A stretch of DNA of 64,000 nt from Akebia trifoliata (Eukaryota > Streptophyta > Magnoliopsida > Ranunculales > Lardizabalaceae), in NCBI GenBank assembly GCA_017979445.1, contig CM030711.1:3534001-3598000 (forward strand), in the 5' to 3' direction. Below the pieces are notes generated by a model. It did not search any database. It was not told where the DNA came from and saw only the letters and a program-made list of their open reading frames with translations. Position 1 is the stretch's first letter; each line of letters begins with the position of its first letter. Both the position numbers and the translations under genes were made by a program. Positions 32,771 through 46,300 of the stretch are shown here, piece after piece.

Positions 32771-35700
32771 AATCATTATTCTATTTAATAACGTGTTAAT
32801 GGAATTAAAATAATTTGATTTCTGCGTGTTAAGTAAGATATCGATATATCATATATTATTAATCCAAGCCCTTTTATAAGTAATAATATATTTACGAGGG
32901 TCCATGCCAGAAATTTTTTCCTATCTTTTCAAATGGATTTGCTTCCACGCATGAGTCATGACCTTTAAATAATGGAAATTGGGGGACTTTGTTTGTAACT
33001 GTGTTCACACTGCATTGATGTGGTGGTGAATGGTTATACATGTGTTTCTTCAAGATACGAGTGAAAATCATTTATGGTTATGTGCGCATCTCCTTATCAG
33101 CGCAGTGTAGAACGTAGTGAAAATCAAATTTCCTTGGCACGACTCTTAAATAATTGCTTAAGGTCATGTGTCACGATGTCAACTTTTTTTTTTTTTTTGG
33201 GTCTGTCCAGTAATAATAAGACACTTCCCAACACTCCCATGTTAGTGACAAATCTAGTCGGCTTTACGATTTGATTGAGAATTTGGGTTTTGAATGATCC
33301 AGCTTGATAATTCATTGGAGCGATTTTGGATCAACTATATGATAATTTGAAAGTAATTGTGTCAATATTATGTTTGTACATATTTTATTTAAAAATATAT
33401 TGTATATCTTTTTTTTTTATCAAATCAAATTTGATTAGATTAAGTGCATCTAGAAATATTGATTTTAGCATCAAATTAGATCCACAGATCTAGAACACAA
33501 AATCTTATATTGAATCGTTTTCAAGGTTAATACAATAGATTTGGTTAGGTGTAGGTGTCAACTAGCTTAGTTGGTAAAGTCATTTGATAATGATAACAGA
33601 GGCCTGAACTCAAATCCTATCGTCACCGAGTTACTAAACTCGTTAAAAACATGCTAACTAATAAAATAAAAGGCGTTGGTTGGGTTCGCATCTACTAATT
33701 TGTTGTCAGATCCGTGCCTATTGAGTATCGACGTGAACAACTCGTCAATACATTGATGACTCTAAAGAAGAAGATATAGCGAACCATGTCCAATCCAATT
33801 GCCATTTATATGATATATACTTCTCATCATGATTTTAATCCTCCGAAAAGACCAAATCGATTTGACTAGTCATTCAGTCTTGGAAGTATTTATGTTGTTT
33901 TTCCTCTATCAACCAACCACTTCAACAATGAATTTTTTAAAACATCGAGCATTAATTTTAGATATTAAAAAACTCTACCAATATAAAACAATTTTGGTGT
34001 TTGGTCAATATACAAATGTAATTAATTTTAATATCTGTGATTTATATAAATTGAGATTTTATGATTGTAGTATCAACCAATCTAATATGTAATAGAAAAA
34101 AATTGTGATCTCAAAGATTTGGAGTCGACTAAATCAATTTTACTCTATTTCATTTAGCCAAATCCAAATTATCTCCATATATATCTACGTTCTTTTGGAT
34201 TTTCTTCGTACTTTTTTGAGATAAAGTCCCCCAAGTTTTACTAAGTTAGTAAGAATTCCACCCTTACTAAGGGTTCTTAGACTCACATCTTGACATCCAA
34301 AAACATGATTTGATGCTTTAGGGTTGTAGAGGATGGAATTCTATGATTTAAAAAAAAAACAAAAGAAAGTTATTTTCATGGTTGAATTTCATTTTTTAGG
34401 TTTAGGAGTTATGTGGAAGTGCAGTTGCCATCCATTTTCAAAACCTTGGATTTAGTTCAAAACAAATTATTTTTTGACTTTTTTTTTTGTGGTGTTGAAT
34501 TCTTGATGTGGTAATCCATTTAAGCAAAACAACTTTTAGTAAGGCTGAAAATCTTACTATGTTAATAAGAAAAGGATTACACTTCAAGATATTTAACTTA
34601 AATATTTATTTTAATCGGGATTATAATCTGCATTCTTTGAATATGTTTAAATTATTTCAAATGACTTTATCTTAATTTATCAATAATCGAAACTATTCTT
34701 ACATTTTTCTCAAGAGCACATGAACATTTTTATCTTTGATACATTCAAATTTTTGTAGGAATCGACAATCTGCACATCTCCTAAATCCAATTGTGTCGCA
34801 CTACTTAAAAGATGCCTGTATAATTGCACTCCCGAATTAAGGGCTTCTCTCTCTCTCTCTCTCTCTCTCTCATTGGAAAAAGAAAATGTTGAAATGTAAC
34901 TTTATATAATTTATTAATCACAAGTTATCCTTTGCACCGCAACAAAAAAAAGAAAAAAGAAAAAAGAAAAAAGAAAAAAGAATTATGCTGTGTTTGGATT
35001 GAGAGAAGTGGGGAGAAGAGAAACTTATTAAGAGAATAGAAGAGAAGGGAAATGAAGATAAGAGAATATAAACTCAATTTCTCTCTATCATGTTTGGATT
35101 GATGGGAGAGAATTTGGGATAACTTTGAAATTTTAAAATATCTTAAAAGAAATCTAAGGGTAGAATTAGCATTATAAAATATTTTAAAAGGATTTCTCTC
35201 TATTTTCCTTCTCTTATTTTCTCTCCACTTTTGAAAAAAAATAAAAAATTACATTTTTTTTTCCTATCCTCTTCTCTCTAATTTTTTTTCTCTTCTCTTT
35301 CCAATTTAACGATTCAATCAGGAGAAATGAGGAGAAACTCATTTATTTTCTCTTCTTTTCTCTCCCTTTCTCTTACTTTTAAAAACAATGTTAAGGGTGA
35401 GGTGCAAAGGAGTGATGAGTTTGGAGTCCAACTCAAAATCATTTGACAATGAAAGGTGAGACCCAAGAGCTTACAGGAGAGAGACAAGGTAATTGCTCTC
35501 AAATTTTAATTATATGTATATAATTTAAATATATATTTATTTATTGAAAAGGATTTAATAGGTTGTTGGGAAAGCAACATCCTACGTGTGAATGGAATTG
35601 GATTGAACCGATGAAGGTTTATATCTTAATGATTGAGTTCGAAAGATTCCATTCAAAATGTTACGTTTATAGCGTGAAAAAGACGCTGATATTTTAACTC

Positions 35701-36785
35701 TAAATTAATTAACTTTTGTACTACTCCAACATCTGACGTCAACAATAGTTGTGTAATAAATGATTTTGAATCTGAGCGTATTTTGGTAAAAAATAATTTA
35801 TATATTTTCCAAGGTCATTTTCGGTACAAAATCCAATTTCAAAGTTTTATTTAAAGAACTACTATTATCATACAAACTTTTACTAATGCCACACCAATTC
35901 CTATATAAATAATTAAAAAAATTGGATACAATTGGTGTGGCATTAATAAAAATTGGTGTGGTAATAGAAACTCTTTGTTATTGTGAAGCCCACTAATGAA
36001 CGCAGGGGACCGTTTGTTTAGGATTTTTAATTTGATTTAGTTTTCCTCATAATCCAATTCTACATTCCAATAGCTAAAGTTAGTTTAGAATTATATTATT
36101 TGTTTCGTCAATTCTCATGATTCGAATTTGGATTTGCAGTTTGTCACTATAAACAAATCAGTTTTATAGAATCAATTTTTGAGAGGGTCTTTAAGTCATT
36201 TATGATAGTCTTGGAGAAGAATACTTAGTCAAGGGGCATATCATCACTTTGGAAATATGATTACCTAATATTGATCAAAAGTGAAATTATTTCTTAGAAA
36301 ATATCTTACTTCTTTATAATTAAGTTATGCAATTTTTTAAATTACAAAAATATCTCCCTTTTATAGTATCTACACATCCTCTTTACATATATATTTTTGA
36401 TTTGCCCCTTTACATATTTTAAATTACAAAAGACCCTCGTAATACATATGCATTTGTACATTCCACCTATTAGTAACTAATAAGCATAAATGGATCCTTT
36501 AATTTAGTAATTTAAAAAAAAAAATTATTTTATCACAGTCACTTGGTGTCAATACGATATTGACCGATACAAGTAATACAAACATGCTATATTCAATGTT
36601 TCGTATCGATCTTTGGTTGATACCGATACGTATCAATCTTGGCCGATATTGATACATTCCAATATTTTAAACCATGGTAACAACCAGGTTTATTGACCTT
36701 TATAAGCAAGTATGCCACTTTGTGCCTTGAGGCATGTTTGATAAACTACACACGTCATCGTAATCAAGACTAAGCTTTTCTTCTA
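32771..36785. other. Gene-free AT-rich DNA with SINE-like, microsatellite and MITE pieces
   Basis: About 33550-33670: SINE-like piece with A-box 'tagcttagttggtaaag' and a weak B-box 'cctgaactcaaatcc'. 34843-34871: (CT)n. About 34947-34980: A-rich purine repeat. About 34985-35345: non-coding stretch bounded by 'tgtgtttggattgagaga' and T/C-rich sequence, probably a small DNA element. About 35375-35500: a block ('acccaagagcttacaggaga') shared with 62400-62500. About 35866-35975: family E MITE with ends 'actactattatcatacaaac' and 'ggtgtggtaatagaaactct'. About 36545-36670: 'gtatcgatctttggttgata' repeat rich in 'ccgata' words. No gene seen. Confidence 0.5.
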
Positions 36786-37017
36786 GAATCATGATAATCT
36801 GACTACCCCACGTGGCAAACTCAATCAACTAACCTGACGTGATAAGTTTGGGAACCGTAGATCTACACTCTCAAGATACATAGATGCACTTCCCCATAAA
36901 AAGTGTATCTTGAGGAAATCGTGTATCCCAGGAACGTAGATCTAGGGTTCTCAATTTTGTCACGTCAGGTAGTCGAGTGAGTCTACCATGTGGGGTAGAC
37001 AGATTATCACGATTCTG
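36786..37017. mobile_element. MITE family A, copy 2 (best preserved)
   Basis: Near-perfect terminal inverted repeats: 'agaatcatgataatctg' on the left and 'cagattatcacgattct' on the right. The pairing continues inward ('accccacgtggcaaactcaa', 'cctgacgtgat', 'cgtagatcta') for about 95 bp each side. The core has 'cttccccataaaaagtgtat'. Non-coding, about 232 bp. Confidence 0.75.
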
Positions 37018-40000
37018 TTTTCTATGATGTTAAACTATCGCCTCTCCTCCACACAAGAAAAAAAAAAGAAGAAGAGAGAAAGAGAAAAATGTATCTCATA
37101 ATTGAGTGTACAAATTTTAATAATAATTACGTCCGAATGAGTTCTTTAAATGTTTTGGTTGAAATACCTTGTGTACTTTAATAGTGCACTCACAAGAATC
37201 ACAATTTTCATTAATAAATATTAAATTATTATTTATATTATTAAAAATTATTATAACTCCTTAGCAAACTTTATTTTTTAAGATGATAATGTGTATAAAA
37301 ATAATAATATTATTTTAACTACTAATTTTCTTTAAATTTCTATAACTGTTTTTTTTATTATTATATATATTTAGAATACTATATATTAACTAATAAATAT
37401 AAATAAATAAAAAATCTATAAATTTTCAAAAAATATCATTACTTAAAGAAACACGTGCATCACACCCTCGTTGACCATGACTAGTCGAAATTAATGGTCC
37501 ACTACTAAATTTGTCTAAAATAACTTTTTTGAGCATAGGGACCTACCTCAGTGGTCGGTGGACATTATATGTAAGGATGCTTCTAAGCAAATCATGTATT
37601 TTTTTTTGGTTGGGGGTCTGCCTAACTCCCATTTAACTGAAAAAAAAAAAAAAAAAAAAAACAAACTTGCCTCTTCTAAGCCACTAACTTCAAACAAGGA
37701 CGATAAGATCTTGTTTTATCGTTTTTTGATTTTGGTCCCTAGAAGTCACTATTAGACATGAGGATTCAAATCTTCACAAAAATACCCATAGATGATACAA
37801 CCAAATACATTAGAAAAAGTACAGTTCAGAATGAGATTTTAGAAGAAAAATAAAAATAAAATTTTTCTAAGACTTCTCTGAAATGATTTCACAAGAGGTT
37901 TTCTGTTGTAAAATATTTGCATTGCAAAACATTTTTAATGCAAATTATTTGTGGTGTACTAAGCACGACCTTAACTTTATAACTTTTCGTTCTCATTGTA
38001 TTTAAGATAGTTCGGGAACTAATTTTGATCAGTATGAAAATGAAAATATTTAAATTGTTGTTATAATGGTATAAAATAATTAGAAAAAATGAAAATAAGC
38101 TTGAGAATAATAAGGTTTAATGAAAATTTGGGGCTTTTTTATGTCTTCCAAATTTTGATGTGGAAATCTTAGGAATCAAGAAAATTTGGGGCATTTTATG
38201 TCTTCCAAATAATAGTCAAACTTGGGTTAGGTTACATGGAAAATGTGTTGAGCCTGAGCTAGGAAATCTCAACCAGAATTGAATTCGGGTTGAGACTTTG
38301 GGCAATCCAACTCAACCCGATGCTATTAAATACATATAAATATTTTTATTTACTTAAAAAAAAATAGTTTTCTCTTCGAACATATATATGCAAAACTAAG
38401 GAAAAAAATATTTGTATTGATTTTTCTTTTTATATTTAAATTTGTTGCTATATATGTTTAAGTATATTATTTTGCAGATATTTGAAAATGAAGAGTCAAT
38501 TTTATATAAATTTTGAAGAGAGAAAAATGAGTTCAATTCGCCCAAATTGCCTAACTTGAAAATGAAATTAAGCTTGCACAATGAGGTCAACCCGTCCAAA
38601 ATTACCTAACTTGGGCTTAACCCGAGCTCAACCCGATTTTAAAAATTCAATCTCGGGTTAAGCTTGGGTTAATGAGCTCGAACCCGATGATCGGGTTGAG
38701 GGTTCTACAACTTGGATTGAGCCTGGGTTGACCCTCCAACCAGCCCAGGTTGCAACCCTAATAGCTGGGCATGTTAATGGGCCTGATTTTGGCCCATACT
38801 TCGAGGATTTATGAGGTAGTATGTAAGGCCCATTTTAGTTATTGACACATGCTAGGTCTGATTCATGTTTCGGAATGGGCTGGGAAGCTAGTCTGATGGT
38901 GGTCCAGCCCGATGGATTTAATAACTGATGATCTAACCCATAAATAGGCCCAGATACTTGCAGAATGGGCCTACATGTTCAACAGCTGTACCCATTGAAG
39001 ACAATTTCATATACAACCCTTGGTTGCACTGTTAAAACTTTAAACAAGTACTTAAGATTCCACTCAGAATGATTTTGAACTAATGGCATTCCACTTTGAC
39101 CACAATCTTCTCTAAGAGACAAACATATAAGTCCATTTTCTTCAACACCTATGCGAAACTTTTTATTCATACCTTGAGATTCTTTGTCTTTCAACATCAA
39201 AACCTAAGTCCGAGATCGAATTTTGGGAGAAGTTGAATCCAATGGAATTTTGGTTAGAAAAATCTAAGGGTTTTCTACAAGAGATTGAAGACTTAGTTTG
39301 AATACGGTAAAAAAAAAGAAGGCGAAAATTACTTAATGGAGGGACTTCTTTCTATATCCTCTTACTTTTGGGCGGTATCTCGATCGTTGTAAATATTTTC
39401 TTTCGTAAAGTCCTCTCATCCCCACATCCACTATAATATTTTTGAAATATCCAAAATGCCCTTTTTCTTATGATGTATTTAATATACTTGATTTTCAACG
39501 GCCATTGCTATCCATTCCGATGATTATGACGGTGAGTGACGAATGGAGAACAATATACTAACAAGTTTCGAAGATTTATACGAAACTTTTGATCTATTTT
39601 GATGATTTTTGAGAAAGAATAATGAACAAAAAATGAGAAAATCTAAATTTTAAAGATTTAGTCGTAATTATTTATGCATAATTCATCCGATCAAGCAATG
39701 GAAGACAAAGAATGTTTCCACTTTCTTTCAAGTCCATTTTCATATAAGAGGATCGCACTCAGATGAAGAGGTTTTCGACTAGTTTTGAATATGAGGGCAT
39801 TTAAGTCATTTGTATTTGTCTTAGATAGTAAGACCTTGGTCAAGGGGAGCATGTAATCAATTTGAAGCACACAAGTGTGCATATAACATTGATCAAAATG
39901 TGGAGGGTTCTGTCTAATTGACTATATCACCCCTAGAATTCTCTCTTCCATATTCATTGATCGGGTTTTTGGTTGTGTTACTAGGCCTGTTTCTTGTCTA

Positions 40001-40130
40001 GAGTTGGGTTAGGGCTTGAGAGCTAGGCTCGTTAGCGACTTGGTCCGGCCTGTCTAATAGATGGACTGGGTTTAAGTAAAGATTTTAAGCCTTAGAAAGC
40101 CTGGCCCATTTACAGTCCTACTTTTACGGG
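37018..40130. other. Gene-free DNA before the LETM1-like gene
   Basis: 37202-37440 is very AT-rich. 37641-37661 is an A run. From 38220 to 38760 there are many 'gggttgag'/'ctcaaccc' words in both directions ('aacccgagctcaacccgatt'), a dispersed low-complexity repeat common in plant intergenic DNA. A related stretch with 'ggcctg'/'aggccc' words spans 38765-38960 and 39980-40120. Open frames here (37558-37755, 38396-38599, 38979-39200, 39691-39882) show no known motif. No gene seen. Confidence 0.45.
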
Positions 40131-40318
40131 CAGAGTACAGCCACGTCAGCACTACACCGTCTTTCACAAAAAGCGCGCTACGCGCCTATCAATATCTCTT
40201 CATTTTCCCACCATTTTTCTTTGTTTCTTTTGCAAGAATCCCTTCGAGCTCCTCATCTCCCACTTGAACTCTCTCACCCAAACAAAATAAAAATTTTATC
40301 TAAATTTTTCTCTCATCC
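40131..40318 (+). promoter_or_regulatory. Probable promoter and leader of the LETM1-like gene
   Basis: Holds 'agccacgtcagcac' (an ACGT core) at about 40139-40152, a 'gcgcgctacgcgcc' block, then TTC-rich and CT-rich leader sequence up to the ATG at 40319. No clear TATA box. The motifs are seen; the function is inferred. Confidence 0.4.
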
Positions 40319-43300
40319 ATGGCGATTAAATTGCATAATTCAAGCTTCATCTCTTCATGGTATCCAATCTGATTCTTTTCTGTGTATTTTTCATGGTAGT
40401 TAGGGCTTCTATACTGTATAAGAATTCTTGTAGAGAAAGTTTTGCTAATTGGTCGAATACTTTCGTTTGTATCAGAATAAATATTCAAAATTGTCAAAAT
40501 CTATCAAAATTTTTGGTTTTGTAATTGGCGAGCCTAGAATAATTGCTCATTCCGAAGATTTTGTGAATTTTTTTTTTTTTTTTTTTGAGCTTTTGGTTGA
40601 GTTAATTGGATAGATTGAGATTTACAGGTGGTGCGTTTTCTGTGTTTTATATGATCATGTCAAGACCCCAAAGAGATATGGGCTTAACTTTCCACACAAT
40701 TGTCGACTAGGTAGTTTTGGTATATTGGCTGGGTTTGTATCATTGGGTATCAGAGCCAACACCATGTCTTGGGTTCAAACCTAAATGTTTCAACACTATC
40801 ACATTACTTGACAACCCTAATTCTTGAATTTTTATGTTGCAGCACTTCAAGTCAATGCCTTTCACATGAACCAATTAAAATTCATTTTTCTTACAAGAAA
40901 GTGGTTACCCTAAACAGTCTATTATGTGAGTGGGGTTATCCAAGGCAGAGGCACCGTATGAAGCATGCCTTATCAAAGTACGATAAAAACCATCTAACCT
41001 TTTATAAAGCGAGAAAGCTGTGGCATCTCTCTCCATTAGCATCTTCCGATGATGGTGTAACAGTCAATGGGACCCCACAAGGCAGTTTCAGCAGTGAAGT
41101 AGAGGAAATGAGGGTCAAACTGAATCAATCTTTGCAAGGTGAAGATTATAGTGATGGACTGATCCAGTCCTTACATGATGCATCTAGAGTTTTTGAGTTA
41201 GCAATTAAAGAATGCAGCTCCTTATCGAAAATCTCTTGGTTTTCAAAGGCATGGCTTGGTGTAGACAAAAATGCATGGGCCAAGGCACTATCTTATCAGG
41301 TTCGTCATGTACTGTATTGAACAGCACGCAACTGAGCATATACTTGTTAAGTAACAGTACAATCATGTGGCCATGGCCCAACTATGTTTTAGTTTATAGA
41401 AATTTGAGTTTTATTACCATATTTGTGATTTTTTTGTTTCCTGAATTAAAGCTTGCTTGTTTAATTTCTTTGATAATGTCATTGATAGCTGTGATGGAGT
41501 TATCACAAACTCTAGGATTTGTACTCTGATACCATGTTGAAGAGAAGATAGAGAAATAAAGTAAGAAAAAAGGAGAATAGAGCATAAAATGTGTCTATAT
41601 TGTTTCTCTGCACTAATTTTGACAGTATAACACTTAAGTAGGGCAGAGAGGCAGTGAAAAATGAAACAGGAGAAAGCCTGATATACGCTTTAAAATGTAT
41701 TATAATGCACACATCCCTATTATTATGGTGCCGTTTTGTTTTGATCTTTTTGTAAATGATTTCCCTTCTTCCTGTTGACATTTTTCTTTGTTGCATTAGG
41801 ATGCAACCAGTCAATCTTTAACATTGTTATGTGGAGCTTTATGTTTCTTGTCTGAAGATTCATGAATTATTCTCAGGCTTCAGTATTTTCTTTATTGCAA
41901 GCTGCAAATGAGATTGCATCTCGTGGAGATGGAAGAGACAGGGATATTAATGTTTTTGTACAACGAAGGTCGGTAATATTTCTAGTGTAAGCCTTCATGT
42001 ATTAATTTTCATTCAGATCTTGTATAGCTTATATTGGGATCCAACTTTCTCTACCATTTATTTTACTTTTTTTTGATTTGTAACTTTCTCTACCACTTAA
42101 GCTTGACGAGTTTGGTCTGACGCATACTTTAAACACATGCTATAATGTATGTGGTTTTCCTTCTGATTTGAATTGAAGAAAACACAATGGCACATGCAAC
42201 TCGTTTTTTTTTTTCTTTCAATTGCCCATGGAGTAGGGGAGTCAGAATCCCATAGAATTCTAATTAATTTGGAAATTATCCTAACACACACGCTCGTGCA
42301 CTCCCGCACGGATGCACGCACAAACACACCACACTCTGTTCAACCTTAATTTCTCACTTTACAGTATGTGTCCCATTATCTTGCTTTCCTTACATAAGAT
42401 CTAGTGGTTTTTATGTCATATTCTGTTGCATTGATGCAGCTTATCGCGACAATCTGCTCCCCTGGAGACTTTAATCCGGGATGAATTATCAGCCAAGCAA
42501 CCTGACACTTATGAATGGTTTTGGTCTGAACAACTTCCAATGGTTGTTACAACTTTTGTTAACTACTTCGAAAGGGATCCACGTTTCACTGCAGCTACTA
42601 CACTGTATGTAGTGATTCTCCATATTATTACCTCTAGAGGTTTTATATTTGCATGGATGGAAATTGAATTGCTCTGAGAAATGAAGGATGTAACTTCTCT
42701 TTTACTGCCAGATGTGGTGGAGGATTGTCCTCTGGTCCAGGCAATGCAAGTGATTTATCACTCCTCTTGCTTGCTTTGACCTGCGTTGCTGCAATCACGA
42801 AGCTTGGGCCAGCGAAAGTTTCCTGCCCTCAGTTCTTCTCCACGATCGCTGATGTAACTGGTAGACTGATGGATATGCTTGTTGATTTCATACCAATACG
42901 TCAAGCTTATCAGCTTATGAAGGATATCGGTCTACGCAGAGAATTCCTTGTCCACTTTGGTCCTCGGGCTGCATCGTGTAGCATAAAAAATGATCTCGGA
43001 GCAGAAGAGGTAGCATTTTGGGTGGAACTTGTACAGGAACAGCTTCAGCGGGTTATTCATCGGGAGAAGATATGGTCTAGGCTGACAACATGTGAAAGTA
43101 TTGAGGTTAGAAACACCAAGGGCTTCTTAATGTAGGACTTCTGTCACCTATTCAAGAGGTGGCCCGCTTCTGAAAGGGTCCAGATCTCTTTATTGGTTAT
43201 CAGTGTTTATGGTGTTGTGCAAATTATAAGTATTTTTGTCTTTAACCAACACTAGCATTGCTCTTTACTGCAGGTTTTGGAAAAAGATCTTGCAATATTC

Positions 43301-46300
43301 GGGTTCTTCATTGCCTTAGGGAGAAGCACAAAGTCCTTTTTATCCGCAAATCGCTTTGATGTCATAGATGATCCTATTGAAAGCTTCATAAGGTATAATA
43401 ATGCGTTTTTAATGTCATTTTACCACTTTATCTGGATATTGCTCCCTAATGGTTTGTTTATCTTCTTTAATTTGTTTGTTCTTTTTATTCATTTGTGTGA
43501 GGTGCTTTAGATATCTCATTGGAGGCAGCGTGCTATACTATCCTCAGCTCTCATCAATAAGCTCTTATCAACTGTATGTGGAGGTGAGCACTGAGTATGT
43601 TTAGTTAATGTTGAAGTTGCCAATTTAGCTAAAGCTGGTAAGGTGCATGAAGTGTCAATCCCTCGACTTAGATTTAAAATCTGTTGAAGCCATCTTTGCT
43701 GACCATTAATCCTTTTTTGCAAGCAATATATATATATAGTTAATGTTGTCTGAGCAAATATGTTTCCTTTTTCAATCATGAAACCTGATTTTATTTTGGA
43801 ATCCACAGGTAGTCTGTGAAGAGCTGGAGTGGCTTCCCTTCTATCTGAGCAATATGGGCTCATTGAAGGAGTCTCGTGACCACAAAAGTAAACGAGAAGG
43901 ATCTCCCAATGCAGAAGCCATCCCTAGAGTGTTAGATGTGTGCTCTTACTGGATGCGAAGTTTTATAAAGTACAGTAAATGGTTGGAGAACCCTTCTAAT
44001 ATTAAGGCAGCAAGATTCCTTTCTAGAGGGTAATTTAATTTCTGATTGGTGAATGTGTAAAATTATTTTAATTTCTCAGTTTCTTTATTCGTTTAATGGC
44101 ATGGCCTATCTAATCAGTATTTAATTCTAAATGTTTTCTATCTTGTCCCTTAGGCACAATAGGTTAAAGGAAAGCATGGAAGAGTTGGGCGTGCTCAAGT
44201 GAGTCCGTTAATGCCAAATCAACGAGTCTTCCCTCTTTGTTTTTTTTCACCTCCTTTCAATTAGTGAGACATTGATGAGTTCACTCTTTTTGGATGTGAA
44301 TCATTTATAAGCTAAATCGTCCACTTCATTGAGTCTTGCCAATTCTGTAAAATCCATTGCAAAAAAATATTTTACAATTTTTGAATCATGGTAATGGAGA
44401 TTGGCTTGGTCTGCCAAATGAGTCCATATGACCTTGTCGGCTCATTTTCATTTATTCTATTTTCTTTGTAATCTATTAATGGTTGATTGTGTCTGGGGTG
44501 ACAAAGATGAACTCATCCCAAACAGGAAATTTCACTGTTTGGCTCATGGTTAATGGTCCTTGGCATGTACTCAACTTTATCATTGTCATTATTGCTGTCC
44601 TATGATGTACGTTTTGAATCCTATGATTCAAATCAAATCTTAACTCAAATAATTTTGATCTTATGTGTGAATACTTTTGATAAAGATCCTAGTATTTCTA
44701 TGTGAAAGTAATTACTGCTATATATGTATGCTTCTTCCTGAACCTTAAACATCACAAAAAAGAAATTACACCTTCATATTTTCATTACCACTCTATGTTT
44801 AGAGATGATTAATGATAGTGTACATAACCTAACAAAAAATATGGGCTGGGGCTGCAGGAGTGAAATGAGGCAAAGTATTGTTCACTTTCCTGGTGGATCT
44901 GGGACTTGTTCACGGACTGAGAGAGAGCTAGATTCTTTTGACAAGGTAGGCATCACCACTGGTATCAATGTAGTTTAAATTGCAACGTAGTTAAAGGTTT
45001 TTTGTTCCTTTATAAGTTGTGACTGCTGCTAGTGATTTGGGTCTATTTATTCTCTTTCAGTTGAGTGAACAACTAATGCATTACACATCGTTTGATGCAA
45101 ATATTGCTGATTGTACTCTGGACTGGGACCCTTTTTCTTGAATTTTTGTCTATTTTCCTTTTGGTTGCTGGTAGAATTATTTGATATGGGTATTTTTTTG
45201 TTTTTTTTTATAATAGGTGATAATTTCCATGTCAAAAATAGCTTAGCTAATTTTGATTGCTACAGGCAAGAAATGCTTGAAGTCCCCTATGAATCTGGGG
45301 CCAATTGTTGTATGAATATCAATTTACTATCTGTGCCCGATTAATTATGAATTTATGTAGGATTTTTTGTGGTCAGTAGACCAAGTACTGAGTTGTTTAT
45401 TCAAATCACTTAAATGTCTAAATATTTTTCATTTTATCTTGACTGTAGTTGGAATAGAGCTAAATAATGTAGAAAAAATGACAGAAAAGACGCACTTGTT
45501 CACCTTTGTATTGCAATGCAACTTTGAGGACGTGGATTCAAGTCCACCTTACTTGACAAAAGTGTGTTCACCTCTGTACGCACATATTTAAACTCACAGG
45601 AATAAGGATATATGTCTGTTTCTACTGGATATGGAATAGTGATTCTCATTAATTCTTATTGTCGTTTTGAGTATTCTAGCTGCATTTTTGTTTTATAATT
45701 AACTAGTTTCTGACCCATGGTTGCGCTGGTCCTTTTGCTATGTTTTTATATTTTGGGACTTGTTAAATTATTTAATGCCTTGGGACTTGTTAAATACTTC
45801 TAATCATAAATTTGGAATTGATATACGGTACCAGGCATTGGAGAGTGTTGAAAAAGCTTTAAAAAGATTGGAAGAATTGCTTCAAGAGCTACATGTCTCC
45901 AGCTCCAATTCTGGAAAGGAGCATCTAAAAGCTGCTTGTTCTGACCTAGAGAGGATGAGGAAACTTAAGAAAGAAGCTGAATTTCTTGAGGCATCTTTCA
46001 GAGCGAAGGCAGCTTCTCTTCAACAGGTTTGTTTTTGGGTGATATAAATTTTATTAGATCCAAGAAAATAAACAAGGTGGTTGAGGAGACCTACCTAACA
46101 AGAGAAAATATAACAACAAATTGTCCCTACATACTTGATCCATCTACAAATAAAGTCCTCAAAAAGGGATACCCAGAAATCGTTGTGCAACTTGCACCAA
46201 TGGAAGATGAAAGATAAAATGCTGATGATGATCTCCTAAAGAAATTATTTCTCACCTAAGATTTTCCTCTTCCTAAATTTTAGGGTCATGGTTTGCCAAC

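Noticed and set aside
41969..41974. Alternative donor (gtaata at 41973) for LETM1-like exon 3
   Set aside because: It would shift the frame into the next exon; the donor at 41969 keeps 'VQRSLSRQSAPLETLIRDEL'.
45061..45140. Extra exon of the LETM1-like gene after 'ctctttcag' (reads LSEQLMHYTSFDANI)
   Set aside because: The frame runs into a stop without a usable donor, and joining 44945 directly to 45835 gives the expected 'ELDSFDKALESVEKALKRLE' coiled coil in phase.
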